64,000 bases of DNA, from NCBI RefSeq assembly GCF_040215725.1, contig NZ_CP157970.1:169370-233369 (forward strand), read 5' to 3'. Both the position numbers and the translations under genes were made by a program. Of this stretch, positions 34,901 to 43,664 are shown piece after piece. Source of the stretch: Rhizobium sp. ZPR4. GTDB lineage: Bacteria > Pseudomonadota > Alphaproteobacteria > Rhizobiales > Rhizobiaceae. The notes under the pieces are model-generated. The model did not search any database. It saw only the letters and a list, made by a program, of their open reading frames with translations, and was not told the DNA's origin. Positions within the stretch are counted from its first letter, which is position 1. Each line of letters opens with the position of its first letter.

Positions 34901-35655
34901 GTTAGCTTCTCCAGATGACCCATTGCCGTCGTCCGATCACAGGCATCCAGAACCTTCTGGACCTTCTCTGGCGGTAGGAATGTTGGAAGGCCGGCAAGTC
35001 GCCAGCGTCGGATGGACGGCACACAGTCGGCCAGCGCCGTCGCGATTAAGCCCTTCACATGCAAATAGCGCAGGAAGGCACGTACCGCCCCGCACATTGC
35101 TTTGCCACTATCGGCGGAGCCATCGAGCGCATGTCGCTCGATATAACCGATGACAATCTCAGGCGTGAACGCCGAAAACCCATCTGTGCCGGCCGGGCAG
35201 ACCTCCTGCAGAAAACGATACGCAAGCAGCTTGTGGCTGCCCACCGTCGAAGCAGCGAGCCCCCTCTCATTCGAGAGATAAACGGCGAATATATCGATAA
35301 TCTGCTCGTGTTCCGTGCGCTCAATCGGTCGAGCCGCTGATATCAAGCCTTCTTCTCGCAGTGAGGAAAGCAAGCGTCGCAGCGCGGATCGGTCCCCGGG
35401 ATCCGGCCTCCAATGTCTCAAACGATGCTCGAGAAACCGCTCAACATCGACCTCACCTAAATCACGGCGGTCGCACCCGTTGCCAACATGCCAGTCCATC
35501 AGGTCTCGAAACAGGCTCAGTGAACGCCAGGTGCTATGCTGACCCAAGCCCTCCTTCGACAATTTGGCGGCGTAAACGCGCGCAAACTCTTGATATGGAC
35601 CGTGGATCAGCTTCCGATAGAGTGCGCTACGCTTCAAATAGTCATCTGCATTCAT
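34901..35655 (-). pseudogene. ritA: ritA 5' fragment (first RIT recombinase, N-terminal part)
   Basis: About 250 codons of the core-binding domain of RitA, beginning at ATG 35655 after GGAGAGG. It runs to DACDRTTAMG, where the catalytic domain should begin, then through a few foreign residues into the IS30 end. With the 3' fragment it accounts for most of ritA except about 60-70 codons including the first catalytic Arg. The open frame continues into IS DNA to a stop at 34870. Confidence 0.85.
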
Positions 35656-35753
35656 GTGTCCTCTCCTTCGCGTCAATTGCGACGGAGAGACCCTACGTTA
35701 TGCCGATCGGGCTACCGCTATATGATAGAAAACGTTGGCAAAAACTTGCCTAA

Positions 35754-35781
35754 TCGGCATAGTTCGCCGGTCGGCATAAAC
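35754..35781. repeat. RIT right terminal inverted repeat
   Basis: Exact inverted copy of 31495-31522. It is followed outward by the 32-bp palindrome, which has no counterpart at the left end. A related degenerate copy (TTATGCCGATCGGGC) lies further inside near 35698. Confidence 0.88.
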
Positions 35782-35811
35782 TGCCTTATGCCGCGCGCGG
35801 CATAAGGCAGT
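35780..35811. repeat. 32-bp perfect palindrome at the outer right end of the RIT element
   Basis: The half-site ACTGCCTTATGCCGCG is followed directly by its exact complement without a spacer. It carries the TTATGCCG core of the terminal repeats twice in opposite directions. It abuts the IS66 target directly, so it could be a recombinase core site or hairpin formed at the element end. This is seen in the sequence; its role is inferred. Confidence 0.9.
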
Positions 35812-37236
35812 CATGATCAGCGTAGCCATGAAGGCGGCACGATCGGCACCACGATCCGATCCGGCGAAGAGCCATGACTTCCTGCCGAGAGCAAAGCCTC
35901 TGAGCGCGCGTTCAGCGGCATTATTCGTTATACAAATCCTGCCGTCATCGAGGAATGAAGTGAAGCCGTTCCGGCGCTTCAGCATGTAGTCGATCGGCTC
36001 AGATACAGCAGAACTGCGCGACAGTTTTGCCCGCTCGGCTTGGAGCCAGTCATGCAGTTCTTGGACGAGCGGCTGGCTGTCTTGGCGGCGGCGCTCCAGG
36101 CGCTGCTCGGCGGCAAGACCGTTGATCTCCCGTTCGATATCGAACAGGGCATCTATCCGTTTGACGGCCTCCAGCGCCATTGGTGAGATCGGCGCGGCTT
36201 TGCTGTCACGTTTGGCGTTCGTGGCGATATCGGCCAGCACGAAGAACTTGCGCCGCGAATGTGCCCAGCAGAGTGCTTGGCGCAGAGGCGCGGGATCGCG
36301 ATGTTCTTTGAACAGCGGGTTATAGCCGCCATAGGCATCCGCCTGCAGAATGCCGGTGAAGGACTTCAGATGTCGCTCTGGATGCTCTTGCCGTCGATCC
36401 CGAGAGGCATAGTAGAGGGCAGCGGGCGGTGACTGTCCACCGAACGGCCGATCGTCCCGGACATAGGTCCAGATGCGGCCCGTGTCGGTCTTGCCTCTCG
36501 CCAGGATTGGCACTGTCGTGTCGTCGCAATGCAGCCGTTCAGCGGCCAGAACATGCGCCTCGATCAGCGAATGGATTGGCTTGAGCGACGCGGCACAAGC
36601 GCCGACTTGGTCGGCCAGCGTCGACAGGCTGAGGTCGATCCCCTCTCGGGCATAGCGCTCGCTCTGGCGATTGAGCGGCTGGTGTTGGGCGAATTTCTCG
36701 AACAAGATCATTGCCAGCAGGTTCGGGCCGGCAAAGCCTCGTGGCGTCACATAGAAGGGCGCTGGCGGCTGGGTGATCTTCTCGCATTCGCGGCAGGAGA
36801 ACTTCTCCCGCACGGTCTGAATGACTTTCCACTGACGAGGAATGACCTCCAGGGTCTCGGTGACATCCTCGCCGAGCTTCGACAGCTTTGCTGAGCCGCA
36901 GCAGGGGCAACTGGCTGGGGCGGCGATAACGACACGTTCGCGCGGCAGATGTTCAGGAAAGGGCTTGCGTGACGGGCGCTTGCGCTCGAAGGCCCTGACG
37001 GTCGAGTTTTTGGCAACGATCTCCGCCGTGAGCTCGTCTTCGCCGGCATCAGCTTCGAGTTCTTCGAGTTGCAGTTCCATCTGTTCGAGAAGCCGCGCCT
37101 TGCGCTCAGAGCGGCTGCCGTAAAGCTCGCGGCGCACCTTCTCGATCTCCAGCTTCAACCGCGCGATTAGCGCCTCGGAATGCGATACGAGTGCCTTCGC
37201 GCTGGCGGCTGCTCGGCCTGCTAGGGATTGATGCAC
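35812..37236 (-). pseudogene. IS66 transposase TnpC, main part, truncated at both ends
   Basis: About 475 codons of tnpC: a leucine-rich helical start, basic linker, zinc-finger pair (CPCCGS, CRECEK), and the DDE-type catalytic region with HCDDTTVP, LQADAYGGYN, CWAHSRRKF and NNAAERALRG. The first residues of the family are lacking: GTG 37236 is the first codon after a TAG at 37243-37245. The C-terminus is cut by the RIT insertion after LIMTA, with some RIT-derived residues before the frame stops at 35698. No tnpA or tnpB accompanies it. Confidence 0.9.
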
Positions 37237-37332
37237 GAGGTGCTAGAGATACCTGCGTGAATGTTACATTGCTGGAAGATTTCGATTTCCATATCATCAA
37301 TCGGGTACCGTCCGCAAGCATAGGAGAATGCT

Positions 37333-38304
37333 TTGTCTTTTTCGATTTCCGTAGCAACGACTGGTGGACCCGAGGTTCTGAAAAGGGTGGAGATTAGCCA
37401 ACGAGATCCAGGTCCCGGCGAGGTCTGGATCTCGCACGAGGCGATCGGAGTCAACTACCTCGACGTCATGCAGAGAAAGGGAACCGCACCCCTAGCTATC
37501 CCCGGCGGTATAGGATTGGAGGCGGCTGGCTTTGTTACCAAAGTCGGGGTGGATGTCCCCGACATATCGGTCGGAGATCGTGTCGGCTATGTCCTTGGAG
37601 CAGCGGGAGCTTATTCGACCGGACGTATCTATCCGGCTCAGAGGCTCGTGAAGCTTCCCGAGAATGTGAGTTTCGATGCTGCCGCGACGGTGCTTTTCAA
37701 AGGCATCACAGCCCAGTACCTCATCAAGTCAACCTATTCCGTCGGTGCGGGAACGGTGGTTCTCGTCTACGGCGCAGCAGGCGCGGTCGGACAGATCCTT
37801 GTACCTTGGGCCAAGCATCTTGGAGCCTTCGTGATCGGCGTCGTCTCCAAGGAGTCTAGTCTCGAGCTAGCGAAATCGGCTGGATGCGATGAAGTCCTAG
37901 TGTGGAGCGCGGATCTGGCCGGCGAGGTTGCTAGGGTTACGTACGGAACGAAGGCGCATGTCGTCTACGATGGTGTGGGTCGAGACACTTTCTCCGCATC
38001 GCTGGACTGCCTGCGCCCGCGCGGGCTTCTGGCCTCAATCGGGGCATCGAGCGGAGTTCCCTCTGCCGTAGAGATGTCAACGCTTAATACCAAGGGATCT
38101 CTCTTCATTACCCGCCCTGGGCTCGCAGCTCATGCTTCGGATATTGTCGAGTACAAAGCAAGGGCGCAGGATGTTCTAAGCGCTCTTTCTCAAGGCATCA
38201 TTCCAGCAAGAACGTCGAAAACCTTCGCCCTTACCGACGCGGCGGAGGCTCACCGCGTCCTCGAAGAAGGAAGGGCTGGTGGAGCGATCGTTCTTACGCC
38301 TTGA
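37333..38304 (+). CDS. Zinc-independent quinone oxidoreductase (MDR superfamily)
   Basis: 323-residue NADPH-dependent reductase of the Qor group. Visible blocks are the N-terminal GroES-like fold with GVNYLDVMQRKG, GIGLEAAGFVTKVG, the hinge DAAATVLFKGITAQYL, and the nucleotide-binding motif VYGAAGAVGQIL. Catalytic zinc ligands of alcohol dehydrogenases are absent. TTG 37333 follows AGGAG, 6 bases away; the nearby ATG at 37328 is in another frame that stops at once. It converges on a LysR gene, overlapping its last 11 bases. Confidence 0.92.
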   Translation: MSFSISVATTGGPEVLKRVEISQRDPGPGEVWISHEAIGVNYLDVMQRKGTAPLAIPGGIGLEAAGFVTKVGVDVPDISVGDRVGYVLGAAGAYSTGRIYPAQRLVKLPENVSFDAAATVLFKGITAQYLIKSTYSVGAGTVVLVYGAAGAVGQILVPWAKHLGAFVIGVVSKESSLELAKSAGCDEVLVWSADLAGEVARVTYGTKAHVVYDGVGRDTFSASLDCLRPRGLLASIGASSGVPSAVEMSTLNTKGSLFITRPGLAAHASDIVEYKARAQDVLSALSQGIIPARTSKTFALTDAAEAHRVLEEGRAGGAIVLTP

Positions 38305-39229
38305 TAGTGAATTTGCGCCAGGGAGGGGCGCCGCGAAACATCGCGGTGATCCAGTTGCAAAAGGCTGCTACATGAGCTGGCGCGTAGAGTTTCGAGGGCC
38401 GCAAGAGATATATGCCGCTCTCTTGGTCAAACCTCCAATCCGGAAGGACCCTAACGAGCTCCCCCCTGGCCATTTCCTCGGCCACTAGCCACTCGCCGGC
38501 CCCAAGAATGCCAAGTCCAGCCTTGGCAACCTCGGTCAATGCGGGACTATCATTGGAAGTCATAACGCCCCGCGCGTGGACAACTTCCCTTCGGTCGCCA
38601 TTGAACAGATGCCATTCTGGAAACGTCGCGAAACCGTTGAACTGAAGGCAGTTGTGAGAGCCCAGTTCGGCGGGGGCGTTGGGGTTTCCATGGCGCGCAA
38701 TATAGCTCGGCGCCGCGCACAAAATCCGCTCGTGATCCGCCAATTTCTTGGCAATCAGCTGGCTATCACTCAACGCTCCGATCCGTACCGCCACGTCGAT
38801 CCTATTATCTATCAGGTCGAGAAACTGTTCGCCGAAATGAACGTCCAATTCGACCTGCGGATAGCTAAGAAGAAAATCCGGCAGGAGCGGCGCGATCCAC
38901 TTCCGCCCCATTGCCGCCGGCAGCGCAAGCCGGAGTCTGCCTTTCGGTTCTGCCGCCCCCTCCGAAGCTGCCTGCTCCGCATCCGCAATGAGCTGTTGTG
39001 CCGCCAGCACTTCCGATGCAAGTTTCTCGCCTGCCTCGGTCAATTTCACCTGCCTTGTCGTCCGCTCCACGAGCCGGACGCCAAGTCTTTCTTCAAGCGC
39101 TACAATTCGTTTGGAGATTACAGAAGCGTGTTTGTTTATCAGCCGGCCAGCTCCCACGAAGGAGCCCTTTCGCGAAAGAGCAAGTAAAGCCGATAACTCA
39201 TCTATTTGTGTACTGACAAAACTGTCCAT
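38294..39229 (-). CDS. LysR-family transcriptional regulator
   Basis: 311-residue regulator, C-terminal end convergent with the oxidoreductase gene. The HTH is at the N-terminus (LSALLALSRKGSFVGAGRLIN, then SVISKRIVALEERLG), followed by an effector domain of the CrgA/PA-type subgroup (RLRLALPAAMGRKWIAPLLP). ATG 39229 is preferred after GGAAGG; an ATG at 39247 lacks a site. The gene is not divergent from a target, so what it controls is unclear. Confidence 0.9.
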   Translation of the reverse strand: MDSFVSTQIDELSALLALSRKGSFVGAGRLINKHASVISKRIVALEERLGVRLVERTTRQVKLTEAGEKLASEVLAAQQLIADAEQAASEGAAEPKGRLRLALPAAMGRKWIAPLLPDFLLSYPQVELDVHFGEQFLDLIDNRIDVAVRIGALSDSQLIAKKLADHERILCAAPSYIARHGNPNAPAELGSHNCLQFNGFATFPEWHLFNGDRREVVHARGVMTSNDSPALTEVAKAGLGILGAGEWLVAEEMARGELVRVLPDWRFDQESGIYLLRPSKLYAPAHVAAFCNWITAMFRGAPPWRKFTIKA

Positions 39230-39850
39230 CCTTGCCTTCCTGCTCATGCGTAAGTCAAAACAATGTAATCGGTAGCAGTGCTCCGAGCGCTTTCCCATCA
39301 TCGAACAATTTGTCGTGCGGCCGTCGTCAGTCGAAGCGGCTGTTAACTCTGGCTGCTTGAGAGACACAATGGCAAGCGAAACTAACAATCGAAGCCACGA
39401 GTAGATGCTCGTTGGTCAAATCGAGAAAAGGAGCATGAATCGGTAACTACTTGGATGCATCTAGAAATGTTAATCCGCTGCTATGTAACAAACTGAACAC
39501 ATCTCCGGAACTGGCGCTTGACGGCTGGCACCCAAATTTTTATGGCCCGCGGGTGGCGGCGGTCTCATCCGACGCCGCGAAGCTACAGGCTTAAAGGTTC
39601 GTTCAACGCCCAAATCATTGCCTAATTTGACCACATTGTAGCTGACCTCGTATTCGTTCAAAATCTGGATGCTCTACGATGAGCTTGCATCTGAGATGCT
39701 TAACGACTTATCAATCGCTAATATGGTCGCGCACCTCGATGCGCAATTCGGATGAGGGTATCCTCACATTGGATGAACGTTACTCTGTTTACGGCAAATT
39801 TTACACGACGTGTCTGTAGACCGATAGACATCGAACTTGCTCAAGCAAAA
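39230..39850. other. Intergenic DNA, no gene recognised
   Basis: About 620 bp of lower GC content with scattered short frames, none of which resembles a family. It contains the promoter region of the LysR gene at its left. It probably contains the rearrangement point that removed the 5' part of the following lactonase gene. Confidence 0.45.
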
Positions 39851-40320
39851 ATGCTGGCCTGAGCTACGTTGTCTTTCATCCCAAGCTACCGCTCGCCTAT
39901 GTGCTGAACGAACTCGACTCGACAGTTACGACCTATGATTTTGACGACGCCACCGGCAGAATGACGCTCTGTGACAGCGCGTCTGCCCTGCCGCGGAGCT
40001 ATGTTGGCAATAACCGCTCCTCCGAGATCGAGATCAACAGGGACGGGCGCTTTCTTTACGCCTCCAACCGCGGGCACGATTCCATCGTCGTCTTCGGTGT
40101 CGGCGCAGACGGTGCGCTTGCCGTCATAGGATGGGAGCCATCGCAAGGCCGTACACCGCACTTCTTTGCGCTCGATTCGGACGAACGGTATTTGTATGCG
40201 GCAAACGAAGACAGTGATTGCATTGTCCAGTTTCGTTGCAACGACGGAGATTTAACTCCAATCGGCGAGATCATGCCCGTCGGCAGCCCGACAACCATCG
40301 TTTTCCGAGACATGCCGTAG
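39851..40320 (+). pseudogene. 6-phosphogluconolactonase-like (lactonase family beta-propeller), 5'-truncated
   Basis: About 155 codons match the C-terminal half of YbhE-type lactonases: SYVVFHPKLPLAYVLNELDS, then YVGNNRSSEIEINRDGRFLY (positions only), TPHFFALDSDERYLYAANED, and the end GSPTTIVF. Intact proteins have about 340-390 residues and seven blades; the first three or so are missing and no start with a ribosome-binding site precedes the fragment. The remaining frame is open, so truncation is the visible defect. It may have belonged to a sugar-acid pathway now lost. Confidence 0.82.
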
Positions 40321-40444
40321 TCTTGGGGACGATATGGCGCGCCTTCACGCATACCGGCAATGAGCCGGAGGTTTCCGATCGATCCAGAAGCTGTTTCCGA
40401 CACACGTCCTTGGAAGTAATGACCCGAATTTTGTTCGCTTTGCC

Positions 40445-41146
40445 TCAGCGGGCCAGCGTCCGCCTGACCGCAGCGATGCCGCGGCGCAGGAACGGATCGG
40501 AATGGATGTAGAAAAATTGGACGCCCTGCTCGAACCAGACGGGAAGTTCGTCTGCCGTCACAAGAGTGCCCGCCACCTTTCCGGCTGAACGAATCTTTCG
40601 AACCGCCTCGCCGACCTTCTCGCGGACTTCTACCGGGCGCGCTTCACCGAAGGGCGGCGCCGGCGGGAAACCCATGTTCTGGGAAAGATCCCCCGGGCCG
40701 ATGAAAAAGACATCCACCCCTTCAACCGCCAGCATTTCCTCGAGCTTGTCGATCGCATCGACGGTTTCGATCATTGCCACCAAGAGGCGCTTCTCATGAT
40801 CCGACGGAAGGGCGTAGCGAACGGCATCGACAATGGCGCGCAATTGATCGGCGTTCTCCACCATGGGCATCATGATGCCGTCGACGCCCGCGTTCAGGTA
40901 GCGGATGATGATCGGACGCTCGTGGGAATGCGGCCGGACGATCGCGCTGCCGCCGACGGAGCGAACGATCTGCGAGGTTTCGCGGACATCCTCGAAGCTC
41001 CATGTACCGTGCTCGCAATCGACGAACACCGAGTCGGCGCCAAGCTCGATCAGGCGGGCTGCCAGCCCTGAGGAGCAATGATGTGGCGTGAACATGGTTA
41101 CGGGTTCGCCGGCCTGAAGGCTGGCGCGCAGTTTTGCTCCATTCAT
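40445..41146 (-). CDS. HpcH/HpaI-family aldolase
   Basis: 233-residue metal-dependent class II aldolase of the HpaI/2-dehydro-3-deoxy-glucarate aldolase fold. Landmarks are SVFVDCEHGTWSFEDV, RPHSHERPIIIRYLNAGVDGIMMPMVE (positions about 66-92), and the glycine-rich FIGPGDLSQNMG. Members cleave 4-hydroxy-2-oxo acids to pyruvate plus an aldehyde. GGAGG precedes the ATG. It is the last gene of the hyuA-hyuB-SDR-aldolase series, separated from the SDR by 15 bp, so it probably performs the final carbon-carbon cleavage of the pathway. Substrate unknown. Confidence 0.9.
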   Translation of the reverse strand: MNGAKLRASLQAGEPVTMFTPHHCSSGLAARLIELGADSVFVDCEHGTWSFEDVRETSQIVRSVGGSAIVRPHSHERPIIIRYLNAGVDGIMMPMVENADQLRAIVDAVRYALPSDHEKRLLVAMIETVDAIDKLEEMLAVEGVDVFFIGPGDLSQNMGFPPAPPFGEARPVEVREKVGEAVRKIRSAGKVAGTLVTADELPVWFEQGVQFFYIHSDPFLRRGIAAVRRTLAR

Positions 41147-41161
41147 GGTGTTTCCTCCTGA

Positions 41162-41965
41162 TTAGCTTTTCGGTAGATCCGGCGTGTCGGCGGGCGCTCC
41201 CACCCATCGCGCAATTTCGATGTCGGCAGATGTGTCACGCATGAATGTCGGACAAATATGCAGCTCCGGAATCACGGCCCCTTTTTCCAGGCTGGCGCAC
41301 AGCGCGATCGCGCGTGCGACATCGTGCGGATCGAGCATGACCGCGCGTTCGCTATCGAGCGGCGGGCGGGCTCGATTGTTCATGATCGGCGTGTTCGTCT
41401 CACCGGGAAGGACGGTCGTCGCCCGAATGCCCTGGTTGCGGTAGGTGTTATGAAGGAAGGTCATGAAGTTCTTCACGCCCGCCTTCGCGGCACCATAGGC
41501 GGCACCGCCAAGAAGATTGGGATTGAGCACCGCCAGCGACGACACGGTGATGATAGTTCCCTCGCCTTTGGCAATCATGTCCGGGAGCACTGCCTGGGTC
41601 AGATTGAAAACGGCCGTCAGATTGACATTGACGGTCGAGTTCCATTCCTCCTCGCTCAAGAACCGGGCGTTCAGCACCTTGCTGGCGCTTCCGGCATTAT
41701 TGACGAGAATATCGACCGGGCCGACCTCTTCCGTCACCCATTTGACGGCCGCGGAGATCTCGTCCCGTGACGCGATGTCGAGCGCTCTCGGGAAAGCTTT
41801 GCCGCCTGCGGCGGCGATTTGCTCGGCAACCTCGCGCAGCGGATCGAGCCGGCGTCCGGTCAGGACCACACTGGCGCCATCCTTTGCGAGCAGAAGTGCT
41901 GCTTCCTTGCCAATTCCGGTCCCGGCTCCGGTTACGAGAGCGATCTTCCCATCAAGCAAATCCAT
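41162..41965 (-). CDS. Short-chain dehydrogenase/reductase (classical SDR)
   Basis: 267-residue NAD(P)-dependent oxidoreductase. The cofactor motif is TGAGTGIG (12-19), the structural motif NNAG (89-92), the catalytic Ser about 142-143, Tyr157 and Lys161 (Y-G-A-A-K). A cofactor strand ending in TGRR suggests a preference for NADP, though that is weak evidence. The ATG follows TAGGAGA, 11 bp after the hyuB stop, so it is cotranscribed. It may oxidise a hydroxyl intermediate ahead of the aldolase step. Confidence 0.93.
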   Translation of the reverse strand: MDLLDGKIALVTGAGTGIGKEAALLLAKDGASVVLTGRRLDPLREVAEQIAAAGGKAFPRALDIASRDEISAAVKWVTEEVGPVDILVNNAGSASKVLNARFLSEEEWNSTVNVNLTAVFNLTQAVLPDMIAKGEGTIITVSSLAVLNPNLLGGAAYGAAKAGVKNFMTFLHNTYRNQGIRATTVLPGETNTPIMNNRARPPLDSERAVMLDPHDVARAIALCASLEKGAVIPELHICPTFMRDTSADIEIARWVGAPADTPDLPKS

Positions 41966-41976
41966 TTCGAAATCTC

Positions 41977-43653
41977 CTATTCTGCGGCGACGGCACTGGC
42001 GCCCTTATAGCCGTAGACGGTCTTCGCTGCCTGTGGCGTAATCAAGCCCTGCGCGAGATCCTGTTCAACAAACTCGGCCGCGCGCTCGCTTGCTGGCCCC
42101 CAGCCGCCGCCGCCGGGAGTTTCGACTTCGAGCCGTTCGCCCGTCTTGAGAACGACCTTGCCCTTGGGAAACTGTGGCTTGCCTTCCTTCATGACCTTGC
42201 CGGCAGTTCCGCTCTGCCCTTCGACGACGCCGAAGCAGGGATGACGCACACGCTCGGATGCGAGATAGATGTTCATCGGCGATTTGCCGAGGTTACGAAG
42301 AACGACGCGCTGCCCCAGACCTCCGCGATGCTTGCCGGCGCCGCCGGAGTCGGCGATGAGCTCCTTGCGCTCGGTGAGCGCGGGAACGGCGATCTCGAAC
42401 ATCTCGATTGCGGTGACCTTGCAGTTCGACGGGAAGCTCAGTGTGTCGAGGCCATCGAATTCCGCGCGGGCGCCCTGGCCGCCATGGAAATTCTGAACAG
42501 AGCCATATTGCGTGCCATCGTCGCGGCGGCCGACGCAGTTCGCCGCCCAGATCGGCGCGCCGCCGCTGTCACCCATAACCTTGTCGGGAACCACCCGCTG
42601 CAAAGCTTTGAAGATCAGCGACGGGATGGCGTGGCCGATCAGGTTGCGCGAATTGCCGGCCGTCCATTGTTCGGGATTGAGAATCGATCCGAGCGGGGCG
42701 TCGTCGGTGATCGGTGTGATGCAGCCTTCGTTGTTCGGCGTATCCGGATCAAGAAGGCACTTCAGCGCATAGACGGAATGAGCGTAGCGGTAATTGGTGC
42801 GGCAATTGATGGAATGCAGCACCTGTGCCGATGTTCCGGCATAATCGACGTGGATGGAATCGTCGTTTACGACCACCGTCGCCTTGAGCTTGATGTCGAC
42901 GTCGTAGCCATCGAGAAGCATTTCCGCCGGATAGCTGCCGTTCGGCCACTCGCGAATGGCCTTGCGTGTCTGCGCTTCGGAGCGCGTGTGGATGGCACTC
43001 GCCAGACCATCGACATCGTCGAGACCGTATTCGTCGAGAAACTTGACGAGCTCGCGTCCCATAACATTGTTCGCGGCGATCATGGATTCGAGATCGCCAC
43101 GCACTTCGGTCGGAAGGCGCACCGATGCCTCGATAATGTCGAACACGTCCTTGTTTGGCACACCGGCCTTCAGCAGTTTCACGATCGGAAAACGGATGCC
43201 TTCCTCGAAGATGTCGCTGGCCTCGGAGTGGAGCGGCGCTCCGCCGATGTCCGGGAGATGGGCGATGGAACCTGCGTACGCGACGACCTTTCCATTCTTG
43301 AAGATGGGCGTGATCATGGTCACGTCCGGAAGATGTCCGGTTCCGATCTCGGGATCGTTGGTCGCGAGCACATCGCCTTCTTCCAGCGTCTCGGCGGGAA
43401 ACTTCGGCAGAAAAAACTTCTGCGCGGCTGCGGGCAGCGACGTGATGAAAACCGGGATCGACCAGGTGCATTGGGCCAGCGCCCGCCCCTTGCTGTCGAG
43501 AAGAACGGTCACATAATCGTGGTTCTCGCGCACGATCGGCGAGAATGCCGTCTTGCCGAGCACGTTGTCAGCCTGGTCCGCGATGAAGATCAGGCGGTTC
43601 CACATGACCTGCAGATTGATAGGATCGTTGAAGTCAGTGATGGGCTTCGACAT
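41977..43653 (-). CDS. Hydantoinase B/5-oxoprolinase family protein (HyuB-type)
   Basis: 558-residue subunit of an ATP-dependent amidohydrolase or carboxylase. Family blocks include FSPIVRENHDYVTVLLD, VLATNDPEIGTGHLPDVTMI, GGAPLHSEASDIFEEGIRFP, VDYAGTSAQV and the C-terminal glycine-rich SGGAGKHRGGLGQR and TPGGGGWGP. It acts with the HyuA subunit encoded just upstream; its ribosome-binding site overlaps the hyuA stop. Known pairs act on N-methylhydantoin, 5-oxoproline, acetophenone or acetone, so the substrate cannot be fixed from sequence. Confidence 0.94.
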   Translation of the reverse strand: MSKPITDFNDPINLQVMWNRLIFIADQADNVLGKTAFSPIVRENHDYVTVLLDSKGRALAQCTWSIPVFITSLPAAAQKFFLPKFPAETLEEGDVLATNDPEIGTGHLPDVTMITPIFKNGKVVAYAGSIAHLPDIGGAPLHSEASDIFEEGIRFPIVKLLKAGVPNKDVFDIIEASVRLPTEVRGDLESMIAANNVMGRELVKFLDEYGLDDVDGLASAIHTRSEAQTRKAIREWPNGSYPAEMLLDGYDVDIKLKATVVVNDDSIHVDYAGTSAQVLHSINCRTNYRYAHSVYALKCLLDPDTPNNEGCITPITDDAPLGSILNPEQWTAGNSRNLIGHAIPSLIFKALQRVVPDKVMGDSGGAPIWAANCVGRRDDGTQYGSVQNFHGGQGARAEFDGLDTLSFPSNCKVTAIEMFEIAVPALTERKELIADSGGAGKHRGGLGQRVVLRNLGKSPMNIYLASERVRHPCFGVVEGQSGTAGKVMKEGKPQFPKGKVVLKTGERLEVETPGGGGWGPASERAAEFVEQDLAQGLITPQAAKTVYGYKGASAVAAE

Positions 43654-43664
43654 CGGATATTTCC

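Larger units (their letters stand above)
31497..35811 (-). mobile_element. RIT (recombinase-in-trio) element inserted in IS66 tnpC
   Basis: Three tyrosine recombinase genes (ritA, ritB, ritC) lie in the same direction with ATGA overlaps and are bounded by a 28-bp exact inverted repeat. The right end adds a 32-bp perfect palindrome. Removing 31497-35811 restores continuous IS66 tnpC with no target duplication longer than one base. ritA is interrupted by an IS30-family element, so the trio is not intact and mobility would need a helper. Published RIT elements share this three-gene order. Confidence 0.88.
31026..37236 (-). mobile_element. IS66-family element, 5'-truncated and split by a RIT element
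   Basis: The left end begins with GTAAGC at 31026, the usual terminal sequence of IS66-family inverted repeats. Inside lie a small gene, the last 46 codons of tnpC, then the inserted RIT element, then the rest of tnpC. No matching terminal repeat, tnpA or tnpB is found right of 37236, so the 5' end has been lost. The two tnpC parts join cleanly between the codons for LIMTA and KLND, showing that RIT insertion came after the IS66 copy was in place. The left terminus is assigned by family consensus only. Confidence 0.8.

Noticed and set aside
39470..39661. 63-codon open frame in the gap before the lactonase fragment
   Set aside because: No ribosome-binding site, family block or neighbour relation; probably chance.
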